Positions 42,310 to 51,218 of a stretch of DNA of 64,000 nt are shown piece after piece. Below the pieces are notes generated by a model. That model searched no databases, was not told the origin of the DNA, and saw only the letters and a program-made list of their open reading frames with translations. The stretch is from the NCBI GenBank assembly GCA_040772845.1, contig JAXGXG010000002.1, forward strand, positions 1 through 64,000, in the 5' to 3' direction. Source of the stretch: PWXP01 sp040772845 (GTDB lineage: Bacteria > Planctomycetota > Planctomycetia > Pirellulales > Thermoguttaceae). Positions within the stretch are counted from its first letter, which is position 1, and each line of letters starts with the position of its first letter. The translations under genes and the position numbers were made by a program.

Positions 42310-43692
42310 CTACGGTTCGAGTTCCAACTGGACCATGCGCCGGTAGAGACGCGGACGGGTGAGTCCCAGAAGCCGCGCGGCCTTGGCCTTGTTCCCTTTC
42401 GACTGCGCCAGGGCGCGGCGGATCAACTCGCGCTCGATACGTGTGAGAAACTCGTCCAGGACGATCCTCTCTTCCTTGGGTCGGGCAGGCGTACCGGCTG
42501 CCTGGCGGCCAAGGTGAACGGAGGCGGGAAGGTCGTCGGCCTGGATGATCGGCCCGGATGCAGCCCGGTGGGCCTTCTCGATCACGCCAGCCAGCTCGTC
42601 GAGATTGCCCGGCCACCGACAGCTCATCAACAGGTCGATTGCCTCCGGCGCGAGCCCGCCCAGTTGCCGGTCGGTGCGCGCGTTGCATTCCTCGACCAGC
42701 AACTGCGCGAGTGCAGGCAAATCGGAACGCCGTTCTGCAAGAGACGGCAGTTCGATGGTGATCGTCCCAAGCAGCGAAGCCAATTCGGGTTCGTACTTGC
42801 CCCGCCGGGCCAATTCGACCGGCGACTGCTCGGCCGTGGCCATGATCCTTGGCGTAAACGACGGTTTCGCCATCGTGCGCGCCAAGGCGCCGTGAATCTC
42901 TGTGGGAATCCGGTCGGCATCACACAGCAATACGGTTCTCGGGGAAGTGTCCGGACCTCGCTCTGCGGTGCTCATTGCCTGGAGGGTCGAGTAGACCAAC
43001 TCGGCCGGAACGGAACCGCACTGAAGCGGGACCAGCGATCCGGAGTCGGCGCGTTTGGCCCGATAGTGGATGGCCGCGGCCGTGTGTCGCCGGCCGCTGC
43101 CCGGCGGGCCCAGCAGCAGGACGCTGGCCCGGCAACCTGCGGCCAATTCGATCTGCCGGCGCGCCAGCCGCATGGCGGGGCTCGAGCCGATGAGGCGATC
43201 GGCGCCATACCGGGCGGCGGCCTCGGTGCGGAAGCGTTGGAGCAGTTCGTGCAGGCCGAGGGGCCCCAGTTCCTTTTCGGGCTCGGTTGCGAGCGGTTCT
43301 GCCGGTGCGGCCGACGGCATTTCGGGCAGGACCATGGCCACCACACCGAGCACATTTTCCGGCGTGGTTCCCAGCGGCAGGAATCGGGCGCGTCGACGGA
43401 CCAGATGTCCGCCCGGCGAGGGGACGGCGACACTCGCCTCCACCGTTTCGCCTGCCATGGCCTCCGGCGGAGGACAGAGCCCGGCGGCGACGGCGCCGGG
43501 CCCATCGTTGGGCGGCGCCGTCGTGTAGGCGCAGCGGGTTCCTGGCAAACTCTCGGCCGCCGCACCCAACCAGGTTTGCGCGGCCGTGTTGAGGAAGACG
43601 AGCGTGTACTGGGCGTCGACCACGTAGAGCGGTCCGTCACTGGCGTTCAGCCGCCGCGCCAGTTCGGTTGCCGGTGTTCGCGCCCTCGCCAT
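42310..43692 (-). CDS. PAS/AAA+/Fis regulator without GAFTGA
   Basis: A 460-residue protein with an N-terminal PAS-like domain (DGPLYVVDAQYTLVFLNTAA), an AAA+ domain related to sigma54 activators (about 165-385: LIGSSPAMRLARRQIELAAG, ... CRWPGNLDELAGVIEKAH) and a Fis-type HTH (ALAQSKGNKAKAARLLGLTR). The Walker A reads GPPGSGRRHT (Lys replaced by Arg), Walker B reads LLCDAD, and the sigma54-contacting GAFTGA loop is absent. It probably binds DNA but should not open sigma54 promoters. Followed by a receiver-like gene and preceded by the tryptophanase-family gene, all on the minus strand. Confidence 0.82.
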   Translation of the reverse strand: MARARTPATELARRLNASDGPLYVVDAQYTLVFLNTAAQTWLGAAAESLPGTRCAYTTAPPNDGPGAVAAGLCPPPEAMAGETVEASVAVPSPGGHLVRRRARFLPLGTTPENVLGVVAMVLPEMPSAAPAEPLATEPEKELGPLGLHELLQRFRTEAAARYGADRLIGSSPAMRLARRQIELAAGCRASVLLLGPPGSGRRHTAAAIHYRAKRADSGSLVPLQCGSVPAELVYSTLQAMSTAERGPDTSPRTVLLCDADRIPTEIHGALARTMAKPSFTPRIMATAEQSPVELARRGKYEPELASLLGTITIELPSLAERRSDLPALAQLLVEECNARTDRQLGGLAPEAIDLLMSCRWPGNLDELAGVIEKAHRAASGPIIQADDLPASVHLGRQAAGTPARPKEERIVLDEFLTRIERELIRRALAQSKGNKAKAARLLGLTRPRLYRRMVQLELEP

Positions 43693-43725
43693 CGTTGTAC
43701 CTGGAGGAAAGGTGACGCCGTGTGG

Positions 43726-45195
43726 TTACAGGCTATCGCCGAAGTCCTGCCGGAACTTGGCCAGGAGCTTCTCGGGCCAGTCGGAACAGGGCTTCAGGCG
43801 GCCCAGGAAGAAGCGGAGCACCTTCGGCTCGTGATCCCAGGTCAAGCCGCCTACGAGTTTCCGATTCTCGTACAGCCAGGCCAACCGGTCGGCCGTGTAG
43901 TCGATTTGCGACAGGGTGAAGACGCGGCGGGGGAATGCCAATCGCATCAGTTCCATATCGGCCAGCAGGTCGTTCCCCTGTTCGTCGCGCACCGACGAGA
44001 TCGAGCCTCGCTCCATGCCTCGAACCCCCGACGCCAGATAGAACGCGGCGACGAGCGCCCCGGCGGGATACTCGGTTTGCGGCACATGATCGAGGAACGC
44101 CATGGCGTCGACGTGGGCGCCCAGGGCGCCGCCGGGCGTGACCACGGGAATGCCCATCCCGTCCATCTTGCGCACGAAGTAGTCGATGAACGACGGCGAC
44201 TGGCAGATCATCTGGTCGTCCAGCGTTTCGTCCAGGCCGACGGCCATCGCTTCAATCTCGCGAACCGACATGCCGCCGTAGGTGAGAAACCCTTCAAACA
44301 GCGGAACCAGATCGCGCATCCGCAGGTACAGCGACTCGTCGTTCGTGCAGATCACGCCGCCGCGCGACGAACTGAGCTTGCGCGCCGAGAAGTAGACCAG
44401 ATCCGACAGAGACGACATTTCCAGAAGAATCTCGGCAATCGACTTGTTCGCGTAGCCGGCTTCGCGCTGCTTGATGAAATACGCGTTCTCGCCGACAAGG
44501 CTTGCATCCAGCACGATGATGATGCCGAACTCGTCCGCCACCTTGCGAACCTCGCGCATGTTCTCCATGGAGAACGGCTGCCCGCCGATCAGGTTCGTCG
44601 CCGCCTCCAGCCGGATGAACGGGATCTTGTCCTTCCCCTTGGCGTCGATCAGGTTGCGGAGCTTCTGGATATCCATATTCCCCTTGAAGGGGTGGTCGCT
44701 CTTGATCTTTAGGGCCTCGTCGCCGAAGATCTCGTGCAGCGTTCCGCCGTTCAGTTCGAAATGTGCCTTCGTGGTCGTAAAGTGGTAGTTCATCGGAATA
44801 TGATCGCCCGGTTGAATGAACGTCTTTCCGATGATATTCTCTGCCGCCCGGCCCTGGTGGACCGGAAGAACGAAATGCTTGTCGAACAGCTCCTGCACCT
44901 TGCTTTCCATCCGCAGGTAGCTTTGGCTGCCGGCGTAGGCGTCGTCGGCGACCATCATGGCCGCAATCTGCCGATCGCTCATGGCGTTGCAGCCCGAGTC
45001 GGTCAGCATGTCGAGAAACGTGTCCTTCGTATTCAACAGAAACGAGTTGAAGCCTGCCTCCCGGATTGCACGAAGCCGCTGTTCGATAGGCAGCAAGAAC
45101 AACTTTTGGACAACCCGCACCTTGTGCAGTTCCAGGGGAATGTTCTGTCCGCTGAAAAGGGTTACCTTGTGGCCGTTACTCGAATCCCCCTGCAT
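43726..45195 (-). CDS. Tryptophanase/tyrosine phenol-lyase family PLP enzyme
   Basis: A 489-residue beta-eliminating lyase. Family motifs: AGFNSFLLNTKDTFLDMLTD, SQSYLRME, LPVHQGRAAENI, VVLDAS with the Asp that contacts the pyridine nitrogen, ENAYFIKQREAGY, VYFSARKLSSSRGG with the PLP lysine, and FLTYGGMSVREIEAMAVGL. These enzymes split tryptophan or tyrosine into indole or phenol plus pyruvate and ammonia. The 'DSARFAENAYF' stretch of TnaA reads DASLVGENAYF here, so the substrate cannot be assigned. Start set at the ATG with aggag 10 nt upstream rather than an upstream GTG (45228). Confidence 0.88.
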   Translation of the reverse strand: MQGDSSNGHKVTLFSGQNIPLELHKVRVVQKLFLLPIEQRLRAIREAGFNSFLLNTKDTFLDMLTDSGCNAMSDRQIAAMMVADDAYAGSQSYLRMESKVQELFDKHFVLPVHQGRAAENIIGKTFIQPGDHIPMNYHFTTTKAHFELNGGTLHEIFGDEALKIKSDHPFKGNMDIQKLRNLIDAKGKDKIPFIRLEAATNLIGGQPFSMENMREVRKVADEFGIIIVLDASLVGENAYFIKQREAGYANKSIAEILLEMSSLSDLVYFSARKLSSSRGGVICTNDESLYLRMRDLVPLFEGFLTYGGMSVREIEAMAVGLDETLDDQMICQSPSFIDYFVRKMDGMGIPVVTPGGALGAHVDAMAFLDHVPQTEYPAGALVAAFYLASGVRGMERGSISSVRDEQGNDLLADMELMRLAFPRRVFTLSQIDYTADRLAWLYENRKLVGGLTWDHEPKVLRFFLGRLKPCSDWPEKLLAKFRQDFGDSL

Positions 45196-45371
45196 GCACA
45201 AACTCCTGATCGCAAAAAGGCTAGACACTGACAGACAAACTTACGAGTATACCCAGGCGTGGGGGCTTTCGTCAAGTTGCCGGCCTCAGGAGTCTTGACG
45301 GGCGGTTGCCCGTCGGGTAAACAGCTTGGTTTACGTCAATAATGGCTTGAAAGCCTTCCGGAGGAACCGTT

Positions 45372-46571
45372 GTGTTGCTTGACCCGGTCGACCTTCTGTG
45401 CGAATTGGTGGCAATCCCGAGTGTGAATCCGATGGGGCGGGTGGTTGACGGGCCTCCTTACGGCGAGGCTCGGCTCACCGATGCCCTGGAGTCGATCCTC
45501 AAGCGGCTGGGGGTGCGCACCGAACGGCAGCCGGCAGAGCCGGGACGCGAGAACCTGCTCGCTTTGCTCGAAGGGGAGATACCGGCCCAACGGGGCGGAC
45601 CACTCATTCTGTTCGATGCGCACCAGGACACCGTGCCTGTCGACGGCATGACGATCGATCCCTTCCGGCCCGAGCGACGCGACGGGCGGGTGTACGGCCG
45701 CGGCGCCTGCGATACGAAAGGCGGGATGGCGGCGATGATCGCGGCCGTTGCGCGGCTGGCCGAGGAGCGTCCGGCAGGCATGCCTTCAATTCTTCTGGCG
45801 TGTACGGTCAATGAAGAGTATGGATTCACGGGGGCGGAAGCGCTGGCAACGCGGTTGAAGACCCCGGCCGGAGGCATCGTCCCGCGACGGCCCGATTGCG
45901 CCCTGATTGCCGAGCCGACCGGTCTGAATGTGGTGGTTGCCCACAAAGGCATGGTGCGATGGCGTTGCCATACGCGGGGGCGTGCGGCACATAGTGCGCA
46001 TCCGGAGGCAGGCGACAATGCCATCTACCGGATGGCTCGTGTGCTTTCGGTTTTCGAGCAGTACGCTCGCGACGAGGTTGGCCAGATGGGGGCCCATCCG
46101 CTATGCGGATCGGCCACACTCAGCGTCGGCACGATCCAGGGCGGCGTCAGCGTGAACACCGTGCCTGACCGGTGCACCATCGAAATCGACCGCCGCGTCC
46201 TTCCGGGCGAAGATCACCATGAGGCGCGCCGGGCGGCGATCGAGTACGTGCGTTCCGCCCTCGGCGCCGAGTTCCCGGTGGAACACGACGCGGCGAACCT
46301 CGACGGGCCGGCCCTTTCCGATGCCAACAACGGACCGCTTGCCGACCGTCTCATGGAGACCATTCGGCAGACCGCAGGTCCATGCCGGCGCGTAGGCGTT
46401 CCCTATGGGACCCACGCGGCCGTCTATGCGGCTGGGGGTGTTCCGTCGGTAGTCTTCGGACCCGGCCACATCGAGCAGGCACACACTCGCGACGAATGGG
46501 TGGCCATTGACCAGTTACAGTCGGCAGCCGAGATCTTCTACGAATTCTGTCGCACAGGCTGGAACGGGTGA
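45372..46571 (+). CDS. M20-family metallopeptidase/deacylase (ArgE/DapE type)
   Basis: A 399-residue zinc enzyme: metal ligands in LFDAHQDTVPVDG and GRGACDTKGGMAA, the catalytic/bridging Glu pair in TVNEEYGFTGAEA, EPTGLNVVVAHKGM, and the final His in FGPGHIEQAHTRDEWV. The lid domain contains GRAAHSAHPEAGDNA. Members hydrolyse N-acyl amino acids or dipeptides (acetylornithine, succinyl-diaminopimelate). The specific substrate cannot be read. GTG start behind ggagg. Confidence 0.92.
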   Translation: MLLDPVDLLCELVAIPSVNPMGRVVDGPPYGEARLTDALESILKRLGVRTERQPAEPGRENLLALLEGEIPAQRGGPLILFDAHQDTVPVDGMTIDPFRPERRDGRVYGRGACDTKGGMAAMIAAVARLAEERPAGMPSILLACTVNEEYGFTGAEALATRLKTPAGGIVPRRPDCALIAEPTGLNVVVAHKGMVRWRCHTRGRAAHSAHPEAGDNAIYRMARVLSVFEQYARDEVGQMGAHPLCGSATLSVGTIQGGVSVNTVPDRCTIEIDRRVLPGEDHHEARRAAIEYVRSALGAEFPVEHDAANLDGPALSDANNGPLADRLMETIRQTAGPCRRVGVPYGTHAAVYAAGGVPSVVFGPGHIEQAHTRDEWVAIDQLQSAAEIFYEFCRTGWNG

Positions 46572-46605
46572 CGGACCGGATCATTTCCTGGCCCAACTGT
46601 TGGTG

Positions 46606-46905
46606 TCAAGCGTCGAGGTGCGCTTCCACAGATTTCACCTTGCGTTCCATGCGAGCGCCGCCCTTTTCACGATAGTCGATACGTACTGTCAGGTGGATGC
46701 GCCCGCAGTCCTGTTTCAGCTCTTCAAAGCAGTTGTCGATCACGCGCATGACCTCGTCCCATTCGCCTTCGATTGAGGTGCCCATGGGCCCAAGACGATA
46801 GGTCAGTCCGCTGTCTTTGACGATCTTCACGGCCCGGGCGACATACTCGCTCAGACTGTCGCCCTTATCCAAGGGGAAGATCGAAAACTCTGCCATCGCG
46901 CTCAT
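46606..46905 (-). CDS. MTH1187/YkoF-type thiamine-binding family protein
   Basis: A 99-residue protein with the UPF0045/DUF77 pattern: AEFSIFPLDKGDSLSEYVAR, GLTYRLGPMGTSIEGEWDEV, MRVIDNCFEELKQDCGRIHL. The family forms small ferredoxin-like oligomers that bind thiamine or its pyrimidine part. Single gene, convergent with the M20 peptidase gene. Confidence 0.85.
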   Translation of the reverse strand: MSAMAEFSIFPLDKGDSLSEYVARAVKIVKDSGLTYRLGPMGTSIEGEWDEVMRVIDNCFEELKQDCGRIHLTVRIDYREKGGARMERKVKSVEAHLDA

Positions 46906-47040
46906 GTCGCCCCCTTCCCTTCTGGTGCTTCAGGCCACGTTTGGCCAGCATGCAATATCTTACGGTGGGGGTTGTCGCGAGTCGAGGGCGGACCAGGGCC
47001 CTATGAGGAAGAGACGCTGGTGCAGACTACGCCATACGGA
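46906..47040. other. Short intergenic region
   Basis: No gene seen between the thiamine-binding-family gene and the terminator on its right. Confidence 0.3.
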
Positions 47041-47115
47041 AAAAAAGACAGCCCCGGTCACTTTGCGGTGCGGCAGATGCAATGTCCACCGACCCCGCAA
47101 AGGACTGGGACTGTC
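47041..47115 (-). terminator. Long-stem terminator of the small secreted-protein gene
   Basis: GACAGCCCCGGTC-CTTTGCGG pairs with CCGCAAAGGACTGGGACTGTC over about 20 bp with two wobbles and one bulge. On the minus strand it is followed by a run of seven T, 25 nt after the stop of the gene at 47140. Confidence 0.7.
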
Positions 47116-47139
47116 TCTCGGATACGATCGGGCGGCAGG

Positions 47140-47511
47140 CTAGAATACGTCGAGTTGGAAATGGTGCCCCTTGTGGTAGCGGCGCGGCTCCACCGGGTGG
47201 ATGCGGCGGGTGGGACACTCTGGCAGTGTCTCCGGATAGGGGTTGTGCCACTGCCGGTTGTAAACGGGAATGCGCATTTCCGCCGGGTAACGGTAGTACA
47301 TGTCGTCGCTGCTGCGGTAGTACTCTTCGCCCCAGAAGTTCTGCGGATACCACACGTACGGATAGTGGTACAGCCGGTTCCAATCCTGGCTGCTGTAGGA
47401 ACTGCCCCACTGCTGCTGATAGGCCTGCTGGGCCTCGGCGTCGGACACAAACATCAAGCCCCACGCCACGGCGACGCAGGCAAGTACAAGCAACATACGG
47501 CGGACCATCAT
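47140..47511 (-). CDS. Small secreted Tyr-rich protein, unknown function
   Basis: A 123-residue protein with a signal peptide (MLLVLACVAVAWGLMFVSDA, cut near AEA-QQ) and a Tyr/Pro/Arg-rich mature part (WNRLYHYPYVWYPQNFWGEE, RIPVYNRQWHNPYPETLPEC). It resembles conserved small exported planctomycete proteins, but no function is known to me. Own terminator downstream. Confidence 0.7.
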   Translation of the reverse strand: MMVRRMLLVLACVAVAWGLMFVSDAEAQQAYQQQWGSSYSSQDWNRLYHYPYVWYPQNFWGEEYYRSSDDMYYRYPAEMRIPVYNRQWHNPYPETLPECPTRRIHPVEPRRYHKGHHFQLDVF

Positions 47512-47727
47512 ATTTCCCCCCTAAAGGTGCATCTCGCAGACACGGCCATGCCTGCGGTTGGGTCGTCTTTATGCAGGATGGAGCAACGGATTCGAGGATG
47601 AGGCGTCTGATGCGGGAATCTGGGAAAGGTTTGACGCCGTACTAATCCTCAAGACCGCGCTCTCCTGCAAGAGCATCGGCAACCCCTACGGCCGGCATTG
47701 AAGGAAGTTTCCGAAAAGCTTGCCTAA

Positions 47728-48198
47728 TCAGGCGTCGCGCGAACGGGCGGAATCGAGATAGGCCGTCAACATGATTTGGGCGGCCAGCATATCACGGCGA
47801 CGTTTGCGCCGGCGACTGGTCAACTGGGCGTCCAACAGCAGATACTCGGCTTCCACGCTGGTGAACCGTTCATCGAACAGCTCCACGGGAATGCCGGTGG
47901 TTTCATGCAACCACTGAGCGAATTGCCTTGCCTCGGCCGATTTCTGGCTTTCGTTTCCGTCCAGGTGGAGGGGCAACCCGACGACGAACAGACGGATGTC
48001 TTCTTCGGCCGTCAGGTTCTGGAACCACCTGGCGTCCAGTTGCTTGTTGCGGCGCGTGTAGTTCTCGTAGGGACTGGCCAAGGTCCGGTCCGGATCACTC
48101 AGCGCAATTCCAATACGGACCGTGCCGAAGTCCACACCGGCGACCCGGCCGGGCGAAACCTGACGAGGACGGTTGGATGGAGGAGGTGGGGTGGACAT
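47728..48198 (-). CDS. ruvX: RuvX/YqgF Holliday-junction resolvase-like nuclease
   Basis: A 156-residue RNase-H-fold protein with GVDFGTVRIGIALSDPDRTL (first catalytic Asp), LFVVGLPLHLDGNESQKSAE, and DERFTSVEAEYLLL (catalytic Asp/Glu). A third acidic residue expected near the end may be in TAYLDSARS. YqgF proteins act in 16S rRNA 5' maturation and in branched-DNA processing. Single gene. Confidence 0.93.
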   Translation of the reverse strand: MSTPPPPSNRPRQVSPGRVAGVDFGTVRIGIALSDPDRTLASPYENYTRRNKQLDARWFQNLTAEEDIRLFVVGLPLHLDGNESQKSAEARQFAQWLHETTGIPVELFDERFTSVEAEYLLLDAQLTSRRRKRRRDMLAAQIMLTAYLDSARSRDA

Positions 48199-48282
48199 GA
48201 AGAGCCTGGAAATTGTGACCTAAGGGACGCTCGAGTCGTTTCTCAAGGGAGATTATAACGTTCGGACGGGCAGGACAGGAGG

Positions 48283-49140
48283 TCATGGCGATCCGGTGTG
48301 TCGCAATCGCACGCGAGTCCCGAGTGCGGCCGCCAGATAGCCCAGTGCCGCCAGCGATACAATCACCGGGCCGGTGGGCAAATCCAGAACGAAGCTCAGG
48401 GCAAGTCCGACGGTGACGAAGATCATGCAGACCAGCACGGCCACAAGCATCATCTGCTTGAGCTGGTGGGTGAACTGTCCTGCGATGGCCGCCGGGAGCG
48501 TCAGCAGTCCGATGACCATCACGATGCCGACCACGCGGACCATCAATACGACGCACAGGGCCGTCAGGCACAGCAGAAGGACGTACAACAACTGGGTGCG
48601 AACGCCGCGAAGTCGGGCGAACTCCTCGTCGAAGCAGATCGCAACGAACTTGTTGTAGAGCCCCAGCGCCAGGACCACAATCACGCTATCCAGCACGGCA
48701 ATCAGCCACAGATCGTGGGCTGTCAGATAGAGGATATTGCCGAACAGGTAGACCATCGGTTCATTGTAGCCCGGCGTCTTGTACAGAAACAGCAGCCCGA
48801 CTCCCATGCCGATGGTCCAGATGGCGCTGATGACCGTGTCTTCTCGCTGTCGCGCGTGCAGGCTGATCAGCCCAATGGCAACGGCAGCCAGCAGGGCGGC
48901 GGCTATCGCTCCGTACAGCGGATCGCACCATGTAAGGCCGATCACGGTCTGTGCGTAGAGCCCCAGTCCGATGCCCCCGAGCACGCAATGCGATACGGCC
49001 GCGGCGATGTAGCTGATCCGGCGCGTAATGACATAACACCCGACAATCCCGAAGGCGACACTCGCCAACAACCCGGCGACAAGGGCATAACGCAGCAGGG
49101 CAATTTCGGGGTCGAGCAACGCTTCGAAGAACTCACCCAT
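48283..49140 (-). CDS. Zinc/manganese ABC transporter permease
   Basis: A 285-residue integral membrane protein with eight or nine spans (ALVAGLLASVAFGIVGCYVI, AAAVSHCVLGGIGLGLYAQT, VVGIVMVIGLLTLPAAIAGQ) of the ZnuB/TroC/MntB family. The DEEFARLRGVRT stretch is the usual cytoplasmic coupling loop. Its ATG overlaps the ATPase stop by 8 nt (ATGGGTGA). Upstream in-frame codons back to 49209 lie inside the ATPase gene. Confidence 0.93.
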   Translation of the reverse strand: MGEFFEALLDPEIALLRYALVAGLLASVAFGIVGCYVITRRISYIAAAVSHCVLGGIGLGLYAQTVIGLTWCDPLYGAIAAALLAAVAIGLISLHARQREDTVISAIWTIGMGVGLLFLYKTPGYNEPMVYLFGNILYLTAHDLWLIAVLDSVIVVLALGLYNKFVAICFDEEFARLRGVRTQLLYVLLLCLTALCVVLMVRVVGIVMVIGLLTLPAAIAGQFTHQLKQMMLVAVLVCMIFVTVGLALSFVLDLPTGPVIVSLAALGYLAAALGTRVRLRHTGSP

Positions 49141-49900
49141 GGGTCTGATCTCCATGGGTGGTCTGGGCGTGATGGACCACGCGCCGCTGGGTTCCATACA
49201 ACTCTTCAAGAACCTGGCCGTCGATATCGCGCGTCGGATGCGTGAAAACGCGATGATTGACGCAGATGACCCGTTCGACCAGATGCGAGACCAGGCCGAG
49301 ATCGTGCGAGACGGTCACGATGGTCATTTGGCGGCTGAGTTGCTTGAGCAGGTCGAGCAGCCGGCTCTCGCCCAGGGCATCGACATTGGCCGTGGGCTCG
49401 TCCAACAGCAGAATCTCCGGCTGGCAGCACAGGGCGCGGGCGATTAGTATTCGCTGCCGCTGCCCTCCGGAAAGGGTCGAGTAGACTTCCTTGGCATCGG
49501 CTGCCATGTCCACCCGCTCGAGCGCCTCGAGCGCAGCTTGCCGATCGGTCCGATTGTACCAGCCGAGCGTCTTGCAGACGCCGCCCCGCCCCAGTCGCCC
49601 CATTAGGACAATGTCCATGGCCGTTACCGGAAACTGCGGATCGTGATTCAGATGCTGCGGCATATAACCGATCCGCAGCCGGGCTCGCTCCGGTGACGTA
49701 TCCAATACCCGAATTTCTCCACGAGTGGGATGCAGCAGCCCGAGCAGTAATCGGACCAGGGTTGTCTTGCCGCCGCCGTTGGGGCCGACAATACAGATCA
49801 ATTCGTGCGGTTCGATCCGAAACGAAACGTCTTCGAGCACCGTGGCCGCCGCGTAGGCGAAGCTAACGTTACGAACGTCGATGACCGGTCCGTCTGGCAC
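49133..49900 (-). CDS. Zinc/manganese ABC transporter ATPase
   Basis: A 255-residue ATPase with Walker A GPNGGGKTTLVRLLLG, Q-loop YMPQHLNHD, signature LSGGQRQRILIARAL, Walker B LLLDEPTANVD and the H-loop TVSHDLGLV. It energises uptake by the permease downstream. GTG start at 49900, 17 nt after the stop of the binding-protein gene; the longer open frame to 50425 overlaps that gene. Confidence 0.93.
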   Translation of the reverse strand: MPDGPVIDVRNVSFAYAAATVLEDVSFRIEPHELICIVGPNGGGKTTLVRLLLGLLHPTRGEIRVLDTSPERARLRIGYMPQHLNHDPQFPVTAMDIVLMGRLGRGGVCKTLGWYNRTDRQAALEALERVDMAADAKEVYSTLSGGQRQRILIARALCCQPEILLLDEPTANVDALGESRLLDLLKQLSRQMTIVTVSHDLGLVSHLVERVICVNHRVFTHPTRDIDGQVLEELYGTQRRVVHHAQTTHGDQTHG

Positions 49901-49917
49901 GTGCGGTTCCCCCTGCC

Positions 49918-50934
49918 CTATTGCTCCAGGCCCTGCTGGAGCGCCGTGGCCATGTCTTTGAGATTGGCGACGACGTCTTTCCGGAGCGGGTCGATCGCCA
50001 CCACCGAGCCGCCAATAGCCGAGGCGACCGACTGCGCACTCCGCTGGTCGAATTGCGGCTGAACGAACAGGACCTTCACCTGATCGGCCCTCGCCTGCTC
50101 GACCAGCGCGAGCAACTGCCGCGGGCTGGGAGACTTCCCCTCGATTTCGACCGGAATCTGGCGCAGTCCGTAGGCATGGGCGAAGTGCCCGAACGCCGGA
50201 TGGAACACATAGAACGCACGGCCCGCGTAGGGCGCAAGCATCTCGGCAATCTCGGTGTCGGCTTGCTCCAAACGGATCTTCAGCGATTGAAGGTTTGCGC
50301 GGTAGGTTTCGGCGCCCGACGGATCGGCTTCGCAAAGCGCCTTGGTGATGTGTTGCGCTTGGATCATCAGTAGCATCGGAGCGAGCCAGACGTGCGGATC
50401 CGGCCGGCCGCCGTGCGCGCAGCAATCGCCGTGATGATTGTGGCCGTGATGATCATGGTCGGCGTGATGATCATGGTCGGCGTGATGATCATGGTCGGCG
50501 TGATGATCATGGTCGTCGTGATGATCATGGTCGGCGCGGGGCGAGTGCTGCGGGGCATCGTCGAGGTGCGGGATTCCGGCAGTCGTGTCGACGACCCGCA
50601 TGGCTGCTTTTCCACCGCCGATCCGCGGGAGTAGCGGGTCTTCCAGGGGGAGCCCGATACGAAAGTAGACGGATGCCTGCCCCAGTCGCATGACCTCTCT
50701 TGGCGAAGGCGAGAAGGTGTGCGGATCCTGGCCCGGCGGCACGGCAATCTGAACTAGGACACGGTCTCCTGCGATTTGCTCGACCAGGTTCGCCTGCGGA
50801 GCGATCGTTACTGCGACCGTAAGTGTCTTCGCGCGGGAATCGCTGCGGAAAAAGCCTGCCCAAACAACCAATCCGACCAGCAGTCCGACTCCGAGAACAA
50901 GCGCACAACGTCCAAGGAACCGCATTGCTTGCAT
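49918..50934 (-). CDS. Zinc/manganese-binding ABC substrate-binding protein, His-rich
   Basis: A 338-residue ZnuA-like protein anchored by an N-terminal segment (CALVLGVGLLVGLVVWAGFF). Metal ligands: PGQDPHTFSPSP (His), DPHVWLAP (His), FHPAFGHFAHAYGL (His) and AIDPL (Asp). Between the first two sits a His/Asp-rich loop of five HDHHAD-like repeats, typical of zinc binders. First of the three-gene transporter operon. The GAGGAG is only 2 nt before the first ATG; the next ATG (50925) is an alternative start. Confidence 0.93.
   Translation of the reverse strand: MQAMRFLGRCALVLGVGLLVGLVVWAGFFRSDSRAKTLTVAVTIAPQANLVEQIAGDRVLVQIAVPPGQDPHTFSPSPREVMRLGQASVYFRIGLPLEDPLLPRIGGGKAAMRVVDTTAGIPHLDDAPQHSPRADHDHHDDHDHHADHDHHADHDHHADHDHHGHNHHGDCCAHGGRPDPHVWLAPMLLMIQAQHITKALCEADPSGAETYRANLQSLKIRLEQADTEIAEMLAPYAGRAFYVFHPAFGHFAHAYGLRQIPVEIEGKSPSPRQLLALVEQARADQVKVLFVQPQFDQRSAQSVASAIGGSVVAIDPLRKDVVANLKDMATALQQGLEQ
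50446..50535 (-). repeat. Five tandem 18-bp repeats encoding the His-rich loop
   Basis: The unit gtgatgatcatggtcggc (plus strand) occurs five times without spacers, the fourth with one substitution. Each codes for a six-residue His/Asp block on the minus strand. The near identity suggests the loop length is prone to change. Confidence 0.9.
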
Positions 50935-50972
50935 CGCTCCTCTTCAGCCTTCCCCATTCCAAGATGTTCGGT

Positions 50973-50986
50973 ACGACGCGTGTCGT
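50973..50986 (-). promoter_or_regulatory. Inverted repeat upstream of the metal transporter operon
   Basis: ACGAC and GTCGT, separated by 4 nt, lie about 40 nt before the first gene of the operon. The position suits an operator for a metal regulator, but it does not match a Zur or MntR consensus I know. Confidence 0.2.
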
Positions 50987-51218
50987 GCACAGCCTGAGCG
51001 GCAGGATTGACGCGAAACGCCTGTGCCCCCCGCGCAGCCGGGCGAGGGCTGGGTCGCGAAGCGTCCGGAGTCCGTCGGGAACTTCGTACGCCAATCCATC
51101 GCTATTCTATGGGTAGACGGCTAAGAATCAAGAGGGGACGCCATCGCGTCCGACTTGATCCTGCCAGGGCTGCTGTTTACTATGCAAGATAGATCGTTTT
51201 TCAGAGAGAAGCCTGCCT

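Noticed and set aside
42280..44712. 810-codon plus-strand ORF
   Set aside because: Antisense to the AAA+ regulator and the tryptophanase-like gene, both of which have clear motifs.
50446..50535. Short regular repeats as a possible CRISPR array
   Set aside because: The 18-bp units have no spacers and lie in frame inside the metal-binding protein gene.
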